This document shows positions 27,466 through 37,573 of a stretch of DNA of 48,080 nucleotides, one piece after another. The stretch is from Sphingomonas sp. A2-49 (GTDB taxonomy: Bacteria; Pseudomonadota; Alphaproteobacteria; Sphingomonadales; Sphingomonadaceae). The stretch's first letter is position 1. The number at the start of each line of letters is the position of its first letter. The stretch covers positions 1 to 48,080 of the forward strand of contig NZ_JAJLPA010000027.1 in NCBI RefSeq assembly GCF_025548555.1. The letters run 5' to 3'. A program made the translations under genes and the position numbers. The notes below the pieces were generated by a model. That model worked only from the letters and a program-made list of their open reading frames with translations, searched no databases and was not told where the DNA came from.

Positions 27466-29940
27466 ATGGCGACGCAGGCTGCGCCCCTTTTCGACGCGAC
27501 CACCCATGCCGGGCGCTGGATCGCCGACTATTGCGCGCGGGCGACCGCGGGCGACGTGCTGTGCGGCACCGACGATCCGGCATGGGCAGCGATGTTCGAG
27601 GAGCTGGCGAGCGTCGCGTCCGACGACCTCGACCACGTGCGTGAGCGCGTCCGCCGCCATGCCGCGGACATCGGCATGGGCTTTCGCATCATCGGCGAGG
27701 CGGACGAGCGGCCCTGGCCGGTCAGCCCGGTGCCGCTGCTGATCGACGCACGCGAATGGGCGCAGATCGCGCGCGGCGTCGTCCAGCGCGCCGAGTTGAT
27801 GGAGACGGTGATCGCCGACCTCTACGGCCCCGGCCGACTGGTCGAGCGCGGGCTGATCCCCGCGGCGCTGGTCACCGGCAGCCCGCTGTTCCTGCGTCCG
27901 ATGATCGGGCTGGAGCCGCCGGGTGGCAAGCATCTGCACTTCATCGCGATCGACCTGGGCCGCGGGCCGACGGGCGAATGGCGCGTCCTCGCCGACCACC
28001 TGCGCGCGCCCGCGGGCGCCGGCTATGCGCTGGAGAACCGGCTGGCGGTCAGCCGGACGCTGGGCGGGTTGCAGGGGCGGATCAACGTCCAGCGCCACGC
28101 GCCGTTCTTCGCCGCCTTCCGCGCCGGGATCGCGGCGATGTGCCGCCGCACCGATCCGCGCATCGGCCTGCTGACCCCGGGCCGGTTCAACCCGAGCTAT
28201 CCCGAACAGGCGCATCTGGCGCGTTACCTCGGCCTGCTGCTGGTCGAGGGCGCCGACCTCGCCGCGCTGGAGAACCAGCTCTACGTGCGCACGATCGGCG
28301 GGCTGAAGCGCGTCGATGCGCTGTGGCGGCGCGTCGATCCGCGCATGCTCGATCCGCTGGCGTTCGATTCGCATTCGCAGATCGGCGTACCCGGCCTGAT
28401 CGACGCCTATGCCGCGGGCAACGTCGTGCTCTCGAACGCGCCGGGCGCGGGCGTGCTGGAGGCGCCCGCGTTCGGCGCGTTCCTGCCGCAGCTCGCCACC
28501 CGGCTGCTGGGCGAAAGCCTGTACCTGCCCAATATCGCGACCTGGTGGTGCGGCCAGCCGTCCGAGCGCGCGCGCGTCGAGGAGGACCTCGACCGGCTGC
28601 TGATCGGATCGGCGTTCGGCCCGGTGCCGCTCGGCCTGCCCGGCGGGCGTACGGTGCATGGCGGCGACCTCGATGCGGGGGCGCGCGCGGCGCTGCTCGC
28701 CGACATGACGCGCCGGCCGCAGGATTACGTTGGGCAGGAGATCGTGCGCCTGTCGACGATGCCGGTGGTGATCGAGGATGCGCTGGTGCCGCGCCCGTTC
28801 ACGCTGCGCGTCTTCGCCGCACGCGACGCGAGCGGCGGCTGGACCGTCCTGCCCGGCGGCTTCGCGCGTATCGGCGAGGATACCGATCCGCGTGCCAGCG
28901 TGCTGGGCGAAGGCACCTGGTCCGCCGACGTGTGCATCCACGGCGGCGACGCGGTCGAGCCGGTGTCGCTGCTGCCCGCGCCCGATTCGCATCACGTCCG
29001 CCGCAATCCGGGCACGCTGCCCAGCCGGGTCGCGGACAATTTCTACTGGCTGGGCCGCTACCTCGAACGCGGCGAGGCACTGCTCGCGGCGATCCGCGTC
29101 ATGCTCGGCAATTCGATCGACGCCGATGCGGGCGCGGCCCTGTCCCCGGCGACGGTCGGCAAGCTCGTCGGGCTGATCGCCGGCGGCGGATCGGCGCCGC
29201 ATCCGCTCTCGCTCAAGCGCGGCGACCTCACCGCCTTCGCACGCACGGCGATGGAGGACGAGGCGTGGCATTCGGTCGCGACGATCAACCGGCTGGCGCG
29301 CGGCATCGGCGAAGGGTCGCGCGACCGGCTGTCGGCGGACATGGTCCGGCTGCTGGAAGCGCCCTTCCCCACGCATCGCGGCATGCTCGACCGCGCGGGA
29401 TCGTTGCAGCGTCGCTATGTCGCGATCGCCGGGCTGTCGGCCGAACATATGGGCCGCACCGCGGCGTGGCGGTTCCACGACCTCGGCCGCCGGGTCGAGC
29501 GCGCGATGGCGATGACGCGGGCGCTGCGCCTGTTCGGCATGCCGGGCGCGACCGCGGACGACCTGTCGACGCTGCTCGACCTCGCCGACAGCCAGATCAG
29601 CTATCGCCAGCGCTACATGACCGGCCTTGCCCGCGTGCCGGTGGTCGACCTCGTCGCGCTCGATCCCGGCAACCCGCGCAGCCTCGCCTATCAGGCCGAA
29701 CGGATCAACGAACGGCTGCGCGACCTCCCCGTGCTGAGCGACGACGGCATGCCCGAACCGCAGCAGGCGCACGGCCGCAGCCTGGCGGCGGCGCTGGCGA
29801 TGACGACCGCAGCGGCGCTGGAGCCCGACGGGCTGGGCGATATCGAGCGGCGGCTGGCGCAATTGTCGGAAAGCGTCGCGCGCCGCTATTTCCTGCAGGG
29901 TGCCGAGCCGTTGCGCGCGGGCGGGCTGACGCTGGCATGA
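27466..29940 (+). CDS. Circularly permuted ATP-grasp protein fused to alpha-E domain
   Basis: An 824-residue cytoplasmic protein. Residues about 1-480 form a circularly permuted type 2 ATP-grasp domain (DUF404/DUF407), with family segments GRFNPSYPEQAHLARYLGLL, GLKRVDALWRRVDPRM and LSNAPGAGVLE. Residues about 500-820 form an alpha-E (DUF403) helical domain (VADNFYWLGRYLERGEALL, AWRFHDLGRRVERAM). In many genomes these are two genes; here they are one. ATP-grasp/alpha-E/transglutaminase loci are predicted to make or process small peptides, with no firm product known. The stop overlaps the transglutaminase start as ATGA. Confidence 0.93.
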   Translation: MATQAAPLFDATTHAGRWIADYCARATAGDVLCGTDDPAWAAMFEELASVASDDLDHVRERVRRHAADIGMGFRIIGEADERPWPVSPVPLLIDAREWAQIARGVVQRAELMETVIADLYGPGRLVERGLIPAALVTGSPLFLRPMIGLEPPGGKHLHFIAIDLGRGPTGEWRVLADHLRAPAGAGYALENRLAVSRTLGGLQGRINVQRHAPFFAAFRAGIAAMCRRTDPRIGLLTPGRFNPSYPEQAHLARYLGLLLVEGADLAALENQLYVRTIGGLKRVDALWRRVDPRMLDPLAFDSHSQIGVPGLIDAYAAGNVVLSNAPGAGVLEAPAFGAFLPQLATRLLGESLYLPNIATWWCGQPSERARVEEDLDRLLIGSAFGPVPLGLPGGRTVHGGDLDAGARAALLADMTRRPQDYVGQEIVRLSTMPVVIEDALVPRPFTLRVFAARDASGGWTVLPGGFARIGEDTDPRASVLGEGTWSADVCIHGGDAVEPVSLLPAPDSHHVRRNPGTLPSRVADNFYWLGRYLERGEALLAAIRVMLGNSIDADAGAALSPATVGKLVGLIAGGGSAPHPLSLKRGDLTAFARTAMEDEAWHSVATINRLARGIGEGSRDRLSADMVRLLEAPFPTHRGMLDRAGSLQRRYVAIAGLSAEHMGRTAAWRFHDLGRRVERAMAMTRALRLFGMPGATADDLSTLLDLADSQISYRQRYMTGLARVPVVDLVALDPGNPRSLAYQAERINERLRDLPVLSDDGMPEPQQAHGRSLAAALAMTTAAALEPDGLGDIERRLAQLSESVARRYFLQGAEPLRAGGLTLA

Positions 29941-30839
29941 CCGCCCTCGACCCGATGCTCTACGACATCCGCCACATCACCCGCTTCGATTACGGCGGCA
30001 ACGTCAAGTTCGCGCGCTGCAACCTGCGGCTGAAGCCGATCGACTGGCCCGGGCAGGTGCTGGAGGATTATGCGCTGACCGTCGAACCGGTCGGCCGCGT
30101 CAGCCCGGCGCGGGCGGAGGCGGGGCTCGCCAACGTCACCCGGCTGGTGATCGACACACCGGTGCGCAGCCTGACGATCGAAAGCCGCTCGCGGATGCGC
30201 GTCGACCGGCTCGTCCCCGTCCCCGCTGCGGGCGACCCGACGCTGGCCGAGGTCGCGGCGCTCGCCCGCGCCAGCCGCGACCTGTCGGCGGCCAGCCCCG
30301 CCAACTATCTGTTCCCTTCGCCGCTGATCCCGCTCGACCACGCCATCGCCGCCTATTGCGCGCCCGATCTCGACCCCGATCGCGGCAGCCTCGACGCGGG
30401 CATCGCGCTCGCCCGCCGCATCCAGGACGATTTCACCTTCGACGCGACCGCGACGCTGGTCGACACGCCGCCGCACGAGGCGTTCCTGAAGCGCAAGGGC
30501 GTGTGCCAGGATTTCGCGCAGATCATGATTACCGGCCTGCGCGCCGCGGGCCTGCCCGCGGCCTATGCCAGCGGCTATATCCGCACCATCCCGCCCGAGG
30601 GGCAGCCGCGGCTGGTCGGCGCCGACGCGACGCACGCCTGGGTCCTGCTGTGGTGCGGGCCGGACCGCGGCTGGGTGGGGCTCGATCCCACCAACGGCAT
30701 CTGGATGGCGGGCGACCATATCGTCATGGCGGTCGGCCGCGACTATGCCGAGATCGCGCCGGTCGACGGCGTCGTGCTCGGGTCGCAGGCGCAGAACATG
30801 GCGGTCAGCGTGGATGTGGCGCCGCTGGTGGCAACGTAA
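29937..30839 (+). CDS. Transglutaminase-like cysteine protease family protein
   Basis: A 300-residue protein. The N-terminal beta domain (YDIRHITRFDYGGNVKFARC) is followed by the transglutaminase core. The catalytic triad is visible as Cys in KRKGVCQDFAQIM, His in GADATHAWVLLW and Asp in GWVGLDPTNG. It partners with the ATP-grasp/alpha-E protein in a predicted peptide modification or cleavage pathway. No signal peptide is seen. The start is fixed by the ATGA overlap. Confidence 0.93.
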   Translation: MTALDPMLYDIRHITRFDYGGNVKFARCNLRLKPIDWPGQVLEDYALTVEPVGRVSPARAEAGLANVTRLVIDTPVRSLTIESRSRMRVDRLVPVPAAGDPTLAEVAALARASRDLSAASPANYLFPSPLIPLDHAIAAYCAPDLDPDRGSLDAGIALARRIQDDFTFDATATLVDTPPHEAFLKRKGVCQDFAQIMITGLRAAGLPAAYASGYIRTIPPEGQPRLVGADATHAWVLLWCGPDRGWVGLDPTNGIWMAGDHIVMAVGRDYAEIAPVDGVVLGSQAQNMAVSVDVAPLVAT

Positions 30840-30888
30840 GCGCCCGCCCCGCCCCTGCCCTCACCCTTTCGCCGCCTTCGGCCTCTTT

Positions 30889-30909
30889 CCCTCTCCCGGC
30901 GGGAGAGGG
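30889..30909. repeat. REP-like CCCTCTCCC/GGGAGAGGG palindrome
   Basis: A perfect 9-base-pair stem with a GGC loop sits between the convergent transglutaminase gene and a small minus-strand gene. This sequence is a common dispersed intergenic palindrome in GC-rich proteobacteria and may also slow transcription. No T-run follows. Confidence 0.6.
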
Positions 30910-30934
30910 AGGGAGCGGCGCGGGGCGAGGACGA

Positions 30935-31195
30935 CTATTGCGTCACCGCATTTTCGTTGCCGCCGTCATCTCCCGTTTCACCGTCGCCGGGCCCCGAATA
31001 GGCGACATGGCTCTGCCCGCCATGGCCCGTGAAGCCGCCTCCGACGTCGTCCTGCTTGCCCTTGCCCGTATGCGGGTTGGGATAGGCGCCGCCGCCGCTT
31101 TCGCCGCCGCCCTGCTTGGCGGGGGCATCGCCGACGCCGTCCCGCGCGCCGTCGTGATCCGTGCTCATCGCCTGCATCGGTTGCTTGTCGGTCAT
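30935..31195 (-). CDS. Small Gly-rich hydrophilic protein
   Basis: An 86-residue protein of unknown function. It begins MTDKQPMQAMSTDHDGARDG, has a core GGGESGGGAYPNPHTGKGKQ and ends GGNENAVTQ. It has no hydrophobic segment and looks disordered. The phrase GGGAYPNPHTGK recurs in small sphingomonad proteins, from memory and unverified. A GGAG box stands seven bases before the ATG, which supports translation. Its gene is divergent from the DnaJ-like gene with a 96-base gap. Confidence 0.7.
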   Translation of the reverse strand: MTDKQPMQAMSTDHDGARDGVGDAPAKQGGGESGGGAYPNPHTGKGKQDDVGGGFTGHGGQSHVAYSGPGDGETGDDGGNENAVTQ

Positions 31196-31291
31196 GATCG
31201 CATCTCCTCGGTCGTTCGAACGATCCATGCCGCGATTGCGTTGCGCCGCGCCCTCCCCCACATAGGCGCGTAATACACCAACGGGGAACCA

Positions 31292-32236
31292 ATGGCCGAT
31301 CCATATCAGACCTTGGGCGTTGCCCGCGGCGCGTCCGAGGCGGACATCAAGAAAGCGTATCGCAAGCTCGCCAAGGAGCTGCACCCCGATCGCAACAAGG
31401 ACAATCCCAAGGCGTCGGAGCGGTTCAGCCAGGTCACCAACGCCTATGACCTGCTGACCGACAAGGACAAGCGCGCGCGCTTCGACCGCGGCGAGATCGA
31501 CGGCGACGGCAACCCCGCCGCACCGTTCGGCTTCGGCGGCGGCGCGGGGCGTGGCGGCGCGCGTCCCGGCGGACCGGGCGGCGGCTTCAACAGCGCGGGC
31601 TACGAATTCGGGGCCGGCGGCGAACCCGACATGAGCGATATCTTCGAAGGCCTGTTCGGTGGCGGCCAGGCGCGCGGCGGCGGTTTCGCGAGCGGGTTCG
31701 GTCGCCGCCCGCAGCCCAGGGGCGCGAACGTCACCTACCGGTTGCAGGTGCCCTTTATCGACGCGGCGACGCTGGCCCCGCAGCGCGTGACGCTGGGCGA
31801 TGGCAAGACGATCGACCTGAAACTGCCCGCCGGGGTCGAGAGCGGGACGCAGATGAAGCTCGGCGGCAAGGGCGAACAGGGGCCCGGCGGCGCCGGCGAC
31901 GCGATCGTCGCGATCGAGGTGCAGTCGCACCGCTTCTTCACCCGCGACGGCGACGACGTGCGCCTCGACCTGCCGGTGACGCTGGGCGAGGCGGTGGCGG
32001 GCGGCACGGTGCGCGTGCCGACCGTCGACAAGGCGGTGATGCTCACCATTCCGAAGGGCACCACGTCGGGCAAGACGCTGCGCCTCAAGGGAAAGGGCTT
32101 TCATCGCAAGGACGGAACGCGCGGCGACCAGCTGGTGACGCTGGTGATCGACGTGCCCGCGGACGATGCCGCGCTGCAACAATTCGTCGCGGGCTGGACC
32201 GACGCACGGAACCCGCGGGCGGCGATGGGCGTCTGA
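31292..32236 (+). CDS. DnaJ/CbpA-type co-chaperone without zinc fingers
   Basis: A 314-residue Hsp40 protein. The J domain (2-70) holds the HPD motif in KELHPDRNK, which stimulates DnaK. A Gly/Phe-rich linker (about 75-145) and the two C-terminal beta domains follow (NVTYRLQVPFIDAA, LKLPAGVESGTQMKLGGKGE). The four CxxCxGxG repeats of true DnaJ are absent, so it is the class II (CbpA-like) type. Confidence 0.92.
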   Translation: MADPYQTLGVARGASEADIKKAYRKLAKELHPDRNKDNPKASERFSQVTNAYDLLTDKDKRARFDRGEIDGDGNPAAPFGFGGGAGRGGARPGGPGGGFNSAGYEFGAGGEPDMSDIFEGLFGGGQARGGGFASGFGRRPQPRGANVTYRLQVPFIDAATLAPQRVTLGDGKTIDLKLPAGVESGTQMKLGGKGEQGPGGAGDAIVAIEVQSHRFFTRDGDDVRLDLPVTLGEAVAGGTVRVPTVDKAVMLTIPKGTTSGKTLRLKGKGFHRKDGTRGDQLVTLVIDVPADDAALQQFVAGWTDARNPRAAMGV

Positions 32237-32243
32237 GCCCGGA

Positions 32244-33194
32244 GTGACCGATTCCACCGCCCTTACGCCCGAAGACCGCGCGCACCAGCGCCATGGTACC
32301 CGCCATCGCCTCGCCAAGCTGAAGCCGGGACCGGCGGCGTGGGAAGTGGTGAAACGGGCGGCGCTCGGCGTGTTCAACGACGGTTTCATCCACGCCGGCA
32401 ACCTCGCCTATCTGGCGTTAATGACGGTGTTCCCGTTCTTCATCACCGCGGCGGCGGTGCTGTCGCTGCTCGGCCAGAGCGCCGAGACGCAGCGTGCAGT
32501 CGCGTCGTTCCTGCACGTCCTGCCGCCCAACGTCGCCGATATCCTGCGCAAGCCGATCGCCGATGTGCTGGTGGCGCGGACGGGATCGCTCTTGTGGCTG
32601 GGCGGCCTCGTCGGACTGTGGACCGTCGGCAGCTTCGTCGAGACGATCCGCGACATCTTCCACCGCGCCTATGGCCTGAAGGCGACCGCGCCGTTCTGGA
32701 AATCGCGGCTGTCGTCGTCGGGCGTCATCATCCTGTCGGTCATCATCGCGCTGATGAGCTTCCTGGTGCAGGGCATCCTCACCGCGGCGGAGCAGTTCAT
32801 CTATCGCCTCCTGCCCTTCGCCGAGGGTGTGGCCGGCTGGGTCGGCCTGTCGCGGATCATCCCGGGGCTGGTGATGTTCGGCGCGCTGTACCTGCTGTTC
32901 TATTCGGTGACGCCGGCGAAATACCGCTATTCGAACTGTCGCAAATGGCCGGGCGCCGCATTCACCACCGTGTGGTGGGTGGGCATGACGACGCTGCTGC
33001 CATGGGTGCTGGGGCAACTGGGCGGCTACGACCTGACCTACGGCAGCCTCGCCGGCGTGGTCGTGATGCTGTTGTTCTTCTACCTGATCGGGCTGGGGCT
33101 GGTGTTCGGTGCGCATCTGAACGCGGCACTGGCGGAACCCCCCGAACCGGCGCTACAGGGAACGCCGAATACAGTGGAGGCACAGACGGCGTGA
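32244..33194 (+). CDS. YihY/virulence factor BrkB family membrane protein
   Basis: A 316-residue inner-membrane protein with about six membrane segments (LALMTVFPFFITAAAVLSLL, VIILSVIIALMSFLVQGIL, VVMLLFFYLIGLGLVFGAHL). The family motif FNDGFIHAGNLAYLALMTVF is present. It was once called RNase BN, an error; the function is unknown. The start is taken as the GTG at 32244, seven bases after the dnaJ-like stop. No well-placed ribosome-binding site decides it, so a start at an upstream ATG (32166) is possible. The stop overlaps fabI as GTGA. Confidence 0.88.
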   Translation: MTDSTALTPEDRAHQRHGTRHRLAKLKPGPAAWEVVKRAALGVFNDGFIHAGNLAYLALMTVFPFFITAAAVLSLLGQSAETQRAVASFLHVLPPNVADILRKPIADVLVARTGSLLWLGGLVGLWTVGSFVETIRDIFHRAYGLKATAPFWKSRLSSSGVIILSVIIALMSFLVQGILTAAEQFIYRLLPFAEGVAGWVGLSRIIPGLVMFGALYLLFYSVTPAKYRYSNCRKWPGAAFTTVWWVGMTTLLPWVLGQLGGYDLTYGSLAGVVVMLLFFYLIGLGLVFGAHLNAALAEPPEPALQGTPNTVEAQTA

Positions 33195-33994
33195 CGGGTT
33201 TGATGGCGGGCAAGCGCGGTTTGATAATGGGCCTGGCGAACGACAAGTCGCTCGCCTGGGGCATTGCGAAAAAACTGTCCGAACATGGCGCGGAACTGGC
33301 CTTTTCCTATCAGGGCGCGGCGATGGAAAAGCGGGTGCGTCCGCTCGCCGAGCAACTGGGCGTGGCGCGGCTGTTCGATTGCGACGTGTCCGACATGGCG
33401 GCGCTGGACGGGACCTTTGCCGCGCTGGCGCAGGAATGGCCGACCATCGACTTCGTCGTCCATGCGATCGGCTTTTCCGACAAGTCGCAGCTGCGCGGCC
33501 GCTATTACGACACGACGCTCGACAACTTCCTGATGACGATGAACATCTCCGCCTATTCGCTGGTCGCGGTGGCGCAGCGGGCGCGGGCGATGATGCCCGA
33601 GGGCGGATCGATCCTGACCCTGACCTATTACGGCGCGGAAAAGGTCATCCCGCATTACAACGTGATGGGCGTCGCCAAGGCCGCGCTGGAAACCAGCGTC
33701 AAATATCTCGCGGTCGACCTGGGGCCCGACAACATCCGCATCAACGCCATCTCCGCCGGCCCGATCCAGACGCTGGCGGCGCGCGGCATCGGCGATTTCA
33801 ACTACATCCTCAAGTGGAACGAGCTGAACGCCCCGCTGCGGCGCACGGTGACGATCGAGGATGTCGGCGGCGCGGGGCTGTACATGCTCAGCGACCTGGC
33901 GAGCGGCGTCACCGGCGAGATCCACCACGTCGACGCCGGCTACAACGTCATCGGCATGAAGGCGGAGGACGCGCCCGACATCGCGCTGGCGTAA
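33191..33994 (+). CDS. fabI: Enoyl-[acyl-carrier-protein] reductase (NADH)
   Basis: A 267-residue short-chain dehydrogenase that completes each cycle of fatty-acid elongation. Family marks are GKRGLIMGLANDKSLAWGIA (cofactor site), the FabI-type HAIGF segment, and the catalytic Tyr and Lys in YNVMGVAKAALE. A GGAGG box at 33176-33180 stands ten bases from the GTG at 33191, so this start is preferred over the ATG at 33203. The GTG overlaps the YihY stop. It is the target of triclosan-type inhibitors in other bacteria. Confidence 0.95.
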   Translation: MTGLMAGKRGLIMGLANDKSLAWGIAKKLSEHGAELAFSYQGAAMEKRVRPLAEQLGVARLFDCDVSDMAALDGTFAALAQEWPTIDFVVHAIGFSDKSQLRGRYYDTTLDNFLMTMNISAYSLVAVAQRARAMMPEGGSILTLTYYGAEKVIPHYNVMGVAKAALETSVKYLAVDLGPDNIRINAISAGPIQTLAARGIGDFNYILKWNELNAPLRRTVTIEDVGGAGLYMLSDLASGVTGEIHHVDAGYNVIGMKAEDAPDIALA

Positions 33995-34248
33995 CGCCGC
34001 TGGTCTTCAGAGAACGTGGGTTCCGCTTCCACGTCTTCTCGAACGAAGGCGATCCTCGTGAGCCGCCGCACATCCACGTCGTCGTCAAGGATGGGTCGGA
34101 TGCGAAGCTATGGCTTTATCCCGAGGTCCATTATGCGGATAACACCGGGTTCGATGCGCGCCCGCAACGATGGATTGCCGGCGTTGGCGAGGCCCGGCGG
34201 GATGAGATTGAGGGAGCGTGGCATGACCATTTCGGCACGGGCGCCTAG
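33994..34248 (+). CDS. DUF4160 protein with apparent ACG start
   Basis: An 84-codon reading frame of the DUF4160 family (RERGFRFHVFSNEGDPREPP, then HIHVVVKDG and a C-terminal EGAWHDHFG). Family members usually begin Met-Pro-x-Val-x-x. Here the aligned first codon is ACG, giving Thr-Pro-Leu-Val-Phe, and it overlaps the fabI stop as TAACG, one base away from the usual TAATG coupling. No ATG, GTG or TTG lies between the fabI stop and the conserved core. It is either translated from ACG by reinitiation, started within fabI, or freshly inactivated. It overlaps the DUF2442 start by 26 bases. DUF4160/DUF2442 pairs are suspected toxin-antitoxin modules; that is inference. Confidence 0.65.
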   Translation, partial: TPLVFRERGFRFHVFSNEGDPREPPHIHVVVKDGSDAKLWLYPEVHYADNTGFDARPQRWIAGVGEARRDEIEGAWHDHFGTGA

Positions 34249-34477
34249 CGTCGACTTCGACGACGATCAGATGTGGGTCCGTCTTGAGGAAGGGCGAACG
34301 ATCGGCGTGCCGCTGGCCTGGTTCCCGCGCCTGCTTCACGGCTCGGCGGATGCGCGGCGTCAGGTCGAGATCAGCCCGAGCGGCCTGCACTGGGATGCGC
34401 TCGACGAGGATATTTCGATCGCCGGCCTTCTTGCCGGTCGCTGCGACATGACCGATCGCCGGTCCTACGCTGCATGA
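34223..34477 (+). CDS. DUF2442 family protein
   Basis: An 84-residue protein of the DUF2442 type, recognised from [32 protein letters not shown] and the terminal [16 protein letters not shown]. An AGGGAG box stands six bases from the ATG. In related pairs this is the proposed DNA-binding or antitoxin-like partner of DUF4160. The stop overlaps the aroC start as ATGA, so aroC translation depends on it. Confidence 0.82.
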   Translation: MTISARAPSVDFDDDQMWVRLEEGRTIGVPLAWFPRLLHGSADARRQVEISPSGLHWDALDEDISIAGLLAGRCDMTDRRSYAA

Positions 34478-35544
34478 GCATCAACAGTTTCGGCCACCTG
34501 TTCCGTTTCACCACCTGGGGCGAGAGCCACGGGCCGGCGATCGGTGCCGTCGTCGACGGCTGCCCGCCGGGGCTCGCGCTGGGCGAGGCGGATATCCAGC
34601 CGTGGCTCGACAAGCGCCGCCCGGGCACGTCGCGCTTCACGACGCAGCGGCGCGAGCCCGACCAGGTCCGCATCCTGTCCGGCGTCTTCGACGGCCGCAC
34701 GACAGGCACGCCGATCAGCCTGATGATCGAGAACGTCGACCAGCGCTCGAAGGATTATTCGGAGGTCGCGCTCGCCTACCGCCCCGGCCACGCCGATTAT
34801 GCCTATGACGCCAAATACGGGTTTCGCGATTATCGCGGCGGCGGTCGTTCGTCGGCGCGCGAGACGGCGTCGCGCGTCGCCGCGGGTGCGGTGGCGCGGC
34901 TGGTGATCCCGCAGGTGCGCATCCGCGGCTGGGTCGAGGCGATCGGCGGCGACGGCATCGACTATGCCGCGTTCGACGACGCCGCGATCGACGAAAACCC
35001 GTTCTTCTGCCCCGATCGCGCCGCTGCGGCACGGTGGGAGGCGTTGGTCGACGGCGCGCGCAAGGCGGGATCGTCGCTCGGCGCGGTCGTCGCGTGCGAG
35101 GCGACCGGAGTGCCCGCCGGCTGGGGCGCGCCGCTCTACGCCAAGCTCGATGCCGAACTGGCGCACGCCTGCATGGGGATCAACGCGGTGAAGGGGGTGG
35201 AGATCGGCGACGGCTTCGCCGCGGCTGCGCTGACCGGCGAGGCGAATGCCGACGCGATGCGGCCGGGCGACGACGGCCCCGCCTTCCTCGCCAACCACGC
35301 CGGCGGTATCACCGGCGGGATCGCCACCGGCCAGCCGATCCGCCTGCGCGTCGCGTTCAAGCCGACCAGCTCGATCCTGACCCCGGTCGAGACGATCGAC
35401 CGCACCGGCGCGGCCGCCGATATCGCCACAAAGGGACGCCACGACCCCTGTGTCGGCATCCGCGGCGTCCCCGTCGTGGAGGCGATGATGGCGCTCGTGC
35501 TGGCCGACCAGGCGTTGCTGCACCGGGGCCAGACGGGCCGCTAG
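34474..35544 (+). CDS. aroC: Chorismate synthase
   Basis: A 356-residue FMN-dependent enzyme making chorismate, the last common step to aromatic amino acids. Motifs are [18 protein letters not shown] at the start, [55 protein letters not shown] and the C-terminal [17 protein letters not shown]. The start overlaps the DUF2442 stop. In sphingomonads fabI and aroC are usually close; here they are separated by the DUF pair. Confidence 0.96.
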   Translation: MSINSFGHLFRFTTWGESHGPAIGAVVDGCPPGLALGEADIQPWLDKRRPGTSRFTTQRREPDQVRILSGVFDGRTTGTPISLMIENVDQRSKDYSEVALAYRPGHADYAYDAKYGFRDYRGGGRSSARETASRVAAGAVARLVIPQVRIRGWVEAIGGDGIDYAAFDDAAIDENPFFCPDRAAAARWEALVDGARKAGSSLGAVVACEATGVPAGWGAPLYAKLDAELAHACMGINAVKGVEIGDGFAAAALTGEANADAMRPGDDGPAFLANHAGGITGGIATGQPIRLRVAFKPTSSILTPVETIDRTGAAADIATKGRHDPCVGIRGVPVVEAMMALVLADQALLHRGQTGR

Positions 35545-35613
35545 CCGTTAACCATAGGGAACACTCTCCTGTCCCGGCCCGTTGGGAGCGGGCAAGTTTT
35601 GCAGGAGAGAACA

Positions 35614-36054
35614 ATGCGCAAGCTCATTCCGATCATGGCGGCGGCGATGCTGATCCCGGCCGCGGCCTATGCCCAGACGACGACGGGCGGCACCGCCGGC
35701 TCCACCACCGGTGGGTCGATGGGCGGCACGATGGGTGGCCAGACGACCACCACCTCGCCGACCGATTCGACGATGTCGACGACCACGACGACGCAGAGCA
35801 AGTCGTCGAAGCGCGGTCGCAGCACCCGCGCCGGCACCAACGGCAGCACGACCGGTACGACCAATTCGACCACCACGACGACCCCGGCCCCGGGTTCGAC
35901 GATGGAGACGATGGGCGGCACGACCGGCACCGGTACGGGCACGACCACCGGAACGATGGGTGGCACGACGGGCACGATGGGCGGCACGTCGACCACCGGC
36001 ACCATGGGTGGCTCGACGACGGGCACCACCGGCGGCACGACCCCGCCGCAATAA
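35614..36054 (+). CDS. Thr/Gly-rich low-complexity secreted protein
   Basis: A 146-residue protein. The signal peptide MRKLIPIMAAAMLIPAAAYA is followed by Thr, Gly, Ser and Met repeats such as GGTMGG and TTTTT. A short basic patch (KSSKRGRSTR) lies near the middle. A GCAGGAGAG box stands well placed before the ATG. An unstructured periplasmic or surface protein is likely; function unknown. The gene stands alone between aroC and a terminator. Confidence 0.75.
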   Translation: MRKLIPIMAAAMLIPAAAYAQTTTGGTAGSTTGGSMGGTMGGQTTTTSPTDSTMSTTTTTQSKSSKRGRSTRAGTNGSTTGTTNSTTTTTPAPGSTMETMGGTTGTGTGTTTGTMGGTTGTMGGTSTTGTMGGSTTGTTGGTTPPQ

Positions 36055-36072
36055 GCCGTCATCCGACGGATA

Positions 36073-36108
36073 CGAAAGGCCGGACGGCGCAAGCCGCCCG
36101 GCCTTTTC
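36073..36108. terminator. Bidirectional intrinsic terminator
   Basis: A long stem (CGAAAGGCCGG-A-CGGC with GCCG-C-CCGGCCTTTTCG; one mismatch) encloses a 4-base GCAA loop. The T-run lies within and after the right arm. It lies between the convergent Thr/Gly-rich gene and purA and should terminate both. Confidence 0.88.
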
Positions 36109-36118
36109 GTGCGTGCGG

Positions 36119-37408
<1,290 letters not shown>

Positions 37409-37538
37409 GGATACAGGTCTCCGCCTGCCGGCGTTGATCCGTGCGCCCTTCGACAGGACTCGGCACACGGACAGGTCCTGATTGCGAGGGCGCGCCTACC
37501 GGTACCCGGCGGCAGGGTCAACCGTCGGCACCATCCGA

Positions 37539-37567
37539 TTGCCAAGAACGGATCAATACGCTATGTA
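37539..37567 (+). promoter_or_regulatory. Candidate promoter of small RNA
   Basis: TTGCCA (37539-37544) and TATGTA (37562-37567) are spaced by exactly 17 bases. The first matches the -35 consensus at five of six positions; the second is a weaker -10. A transcript would start near 37574, just where the complementary block begins. Confidence 0.45.
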
Positions 37568-37573
37568 TTGCCC

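Noticed and set aside
27271..29862. An 863-codon minus-strand ORF.
   Set aside because: It is the shadow of the ATP-grasp/alpha-E gene and has no domain; the plus-strand protein is clearly real.
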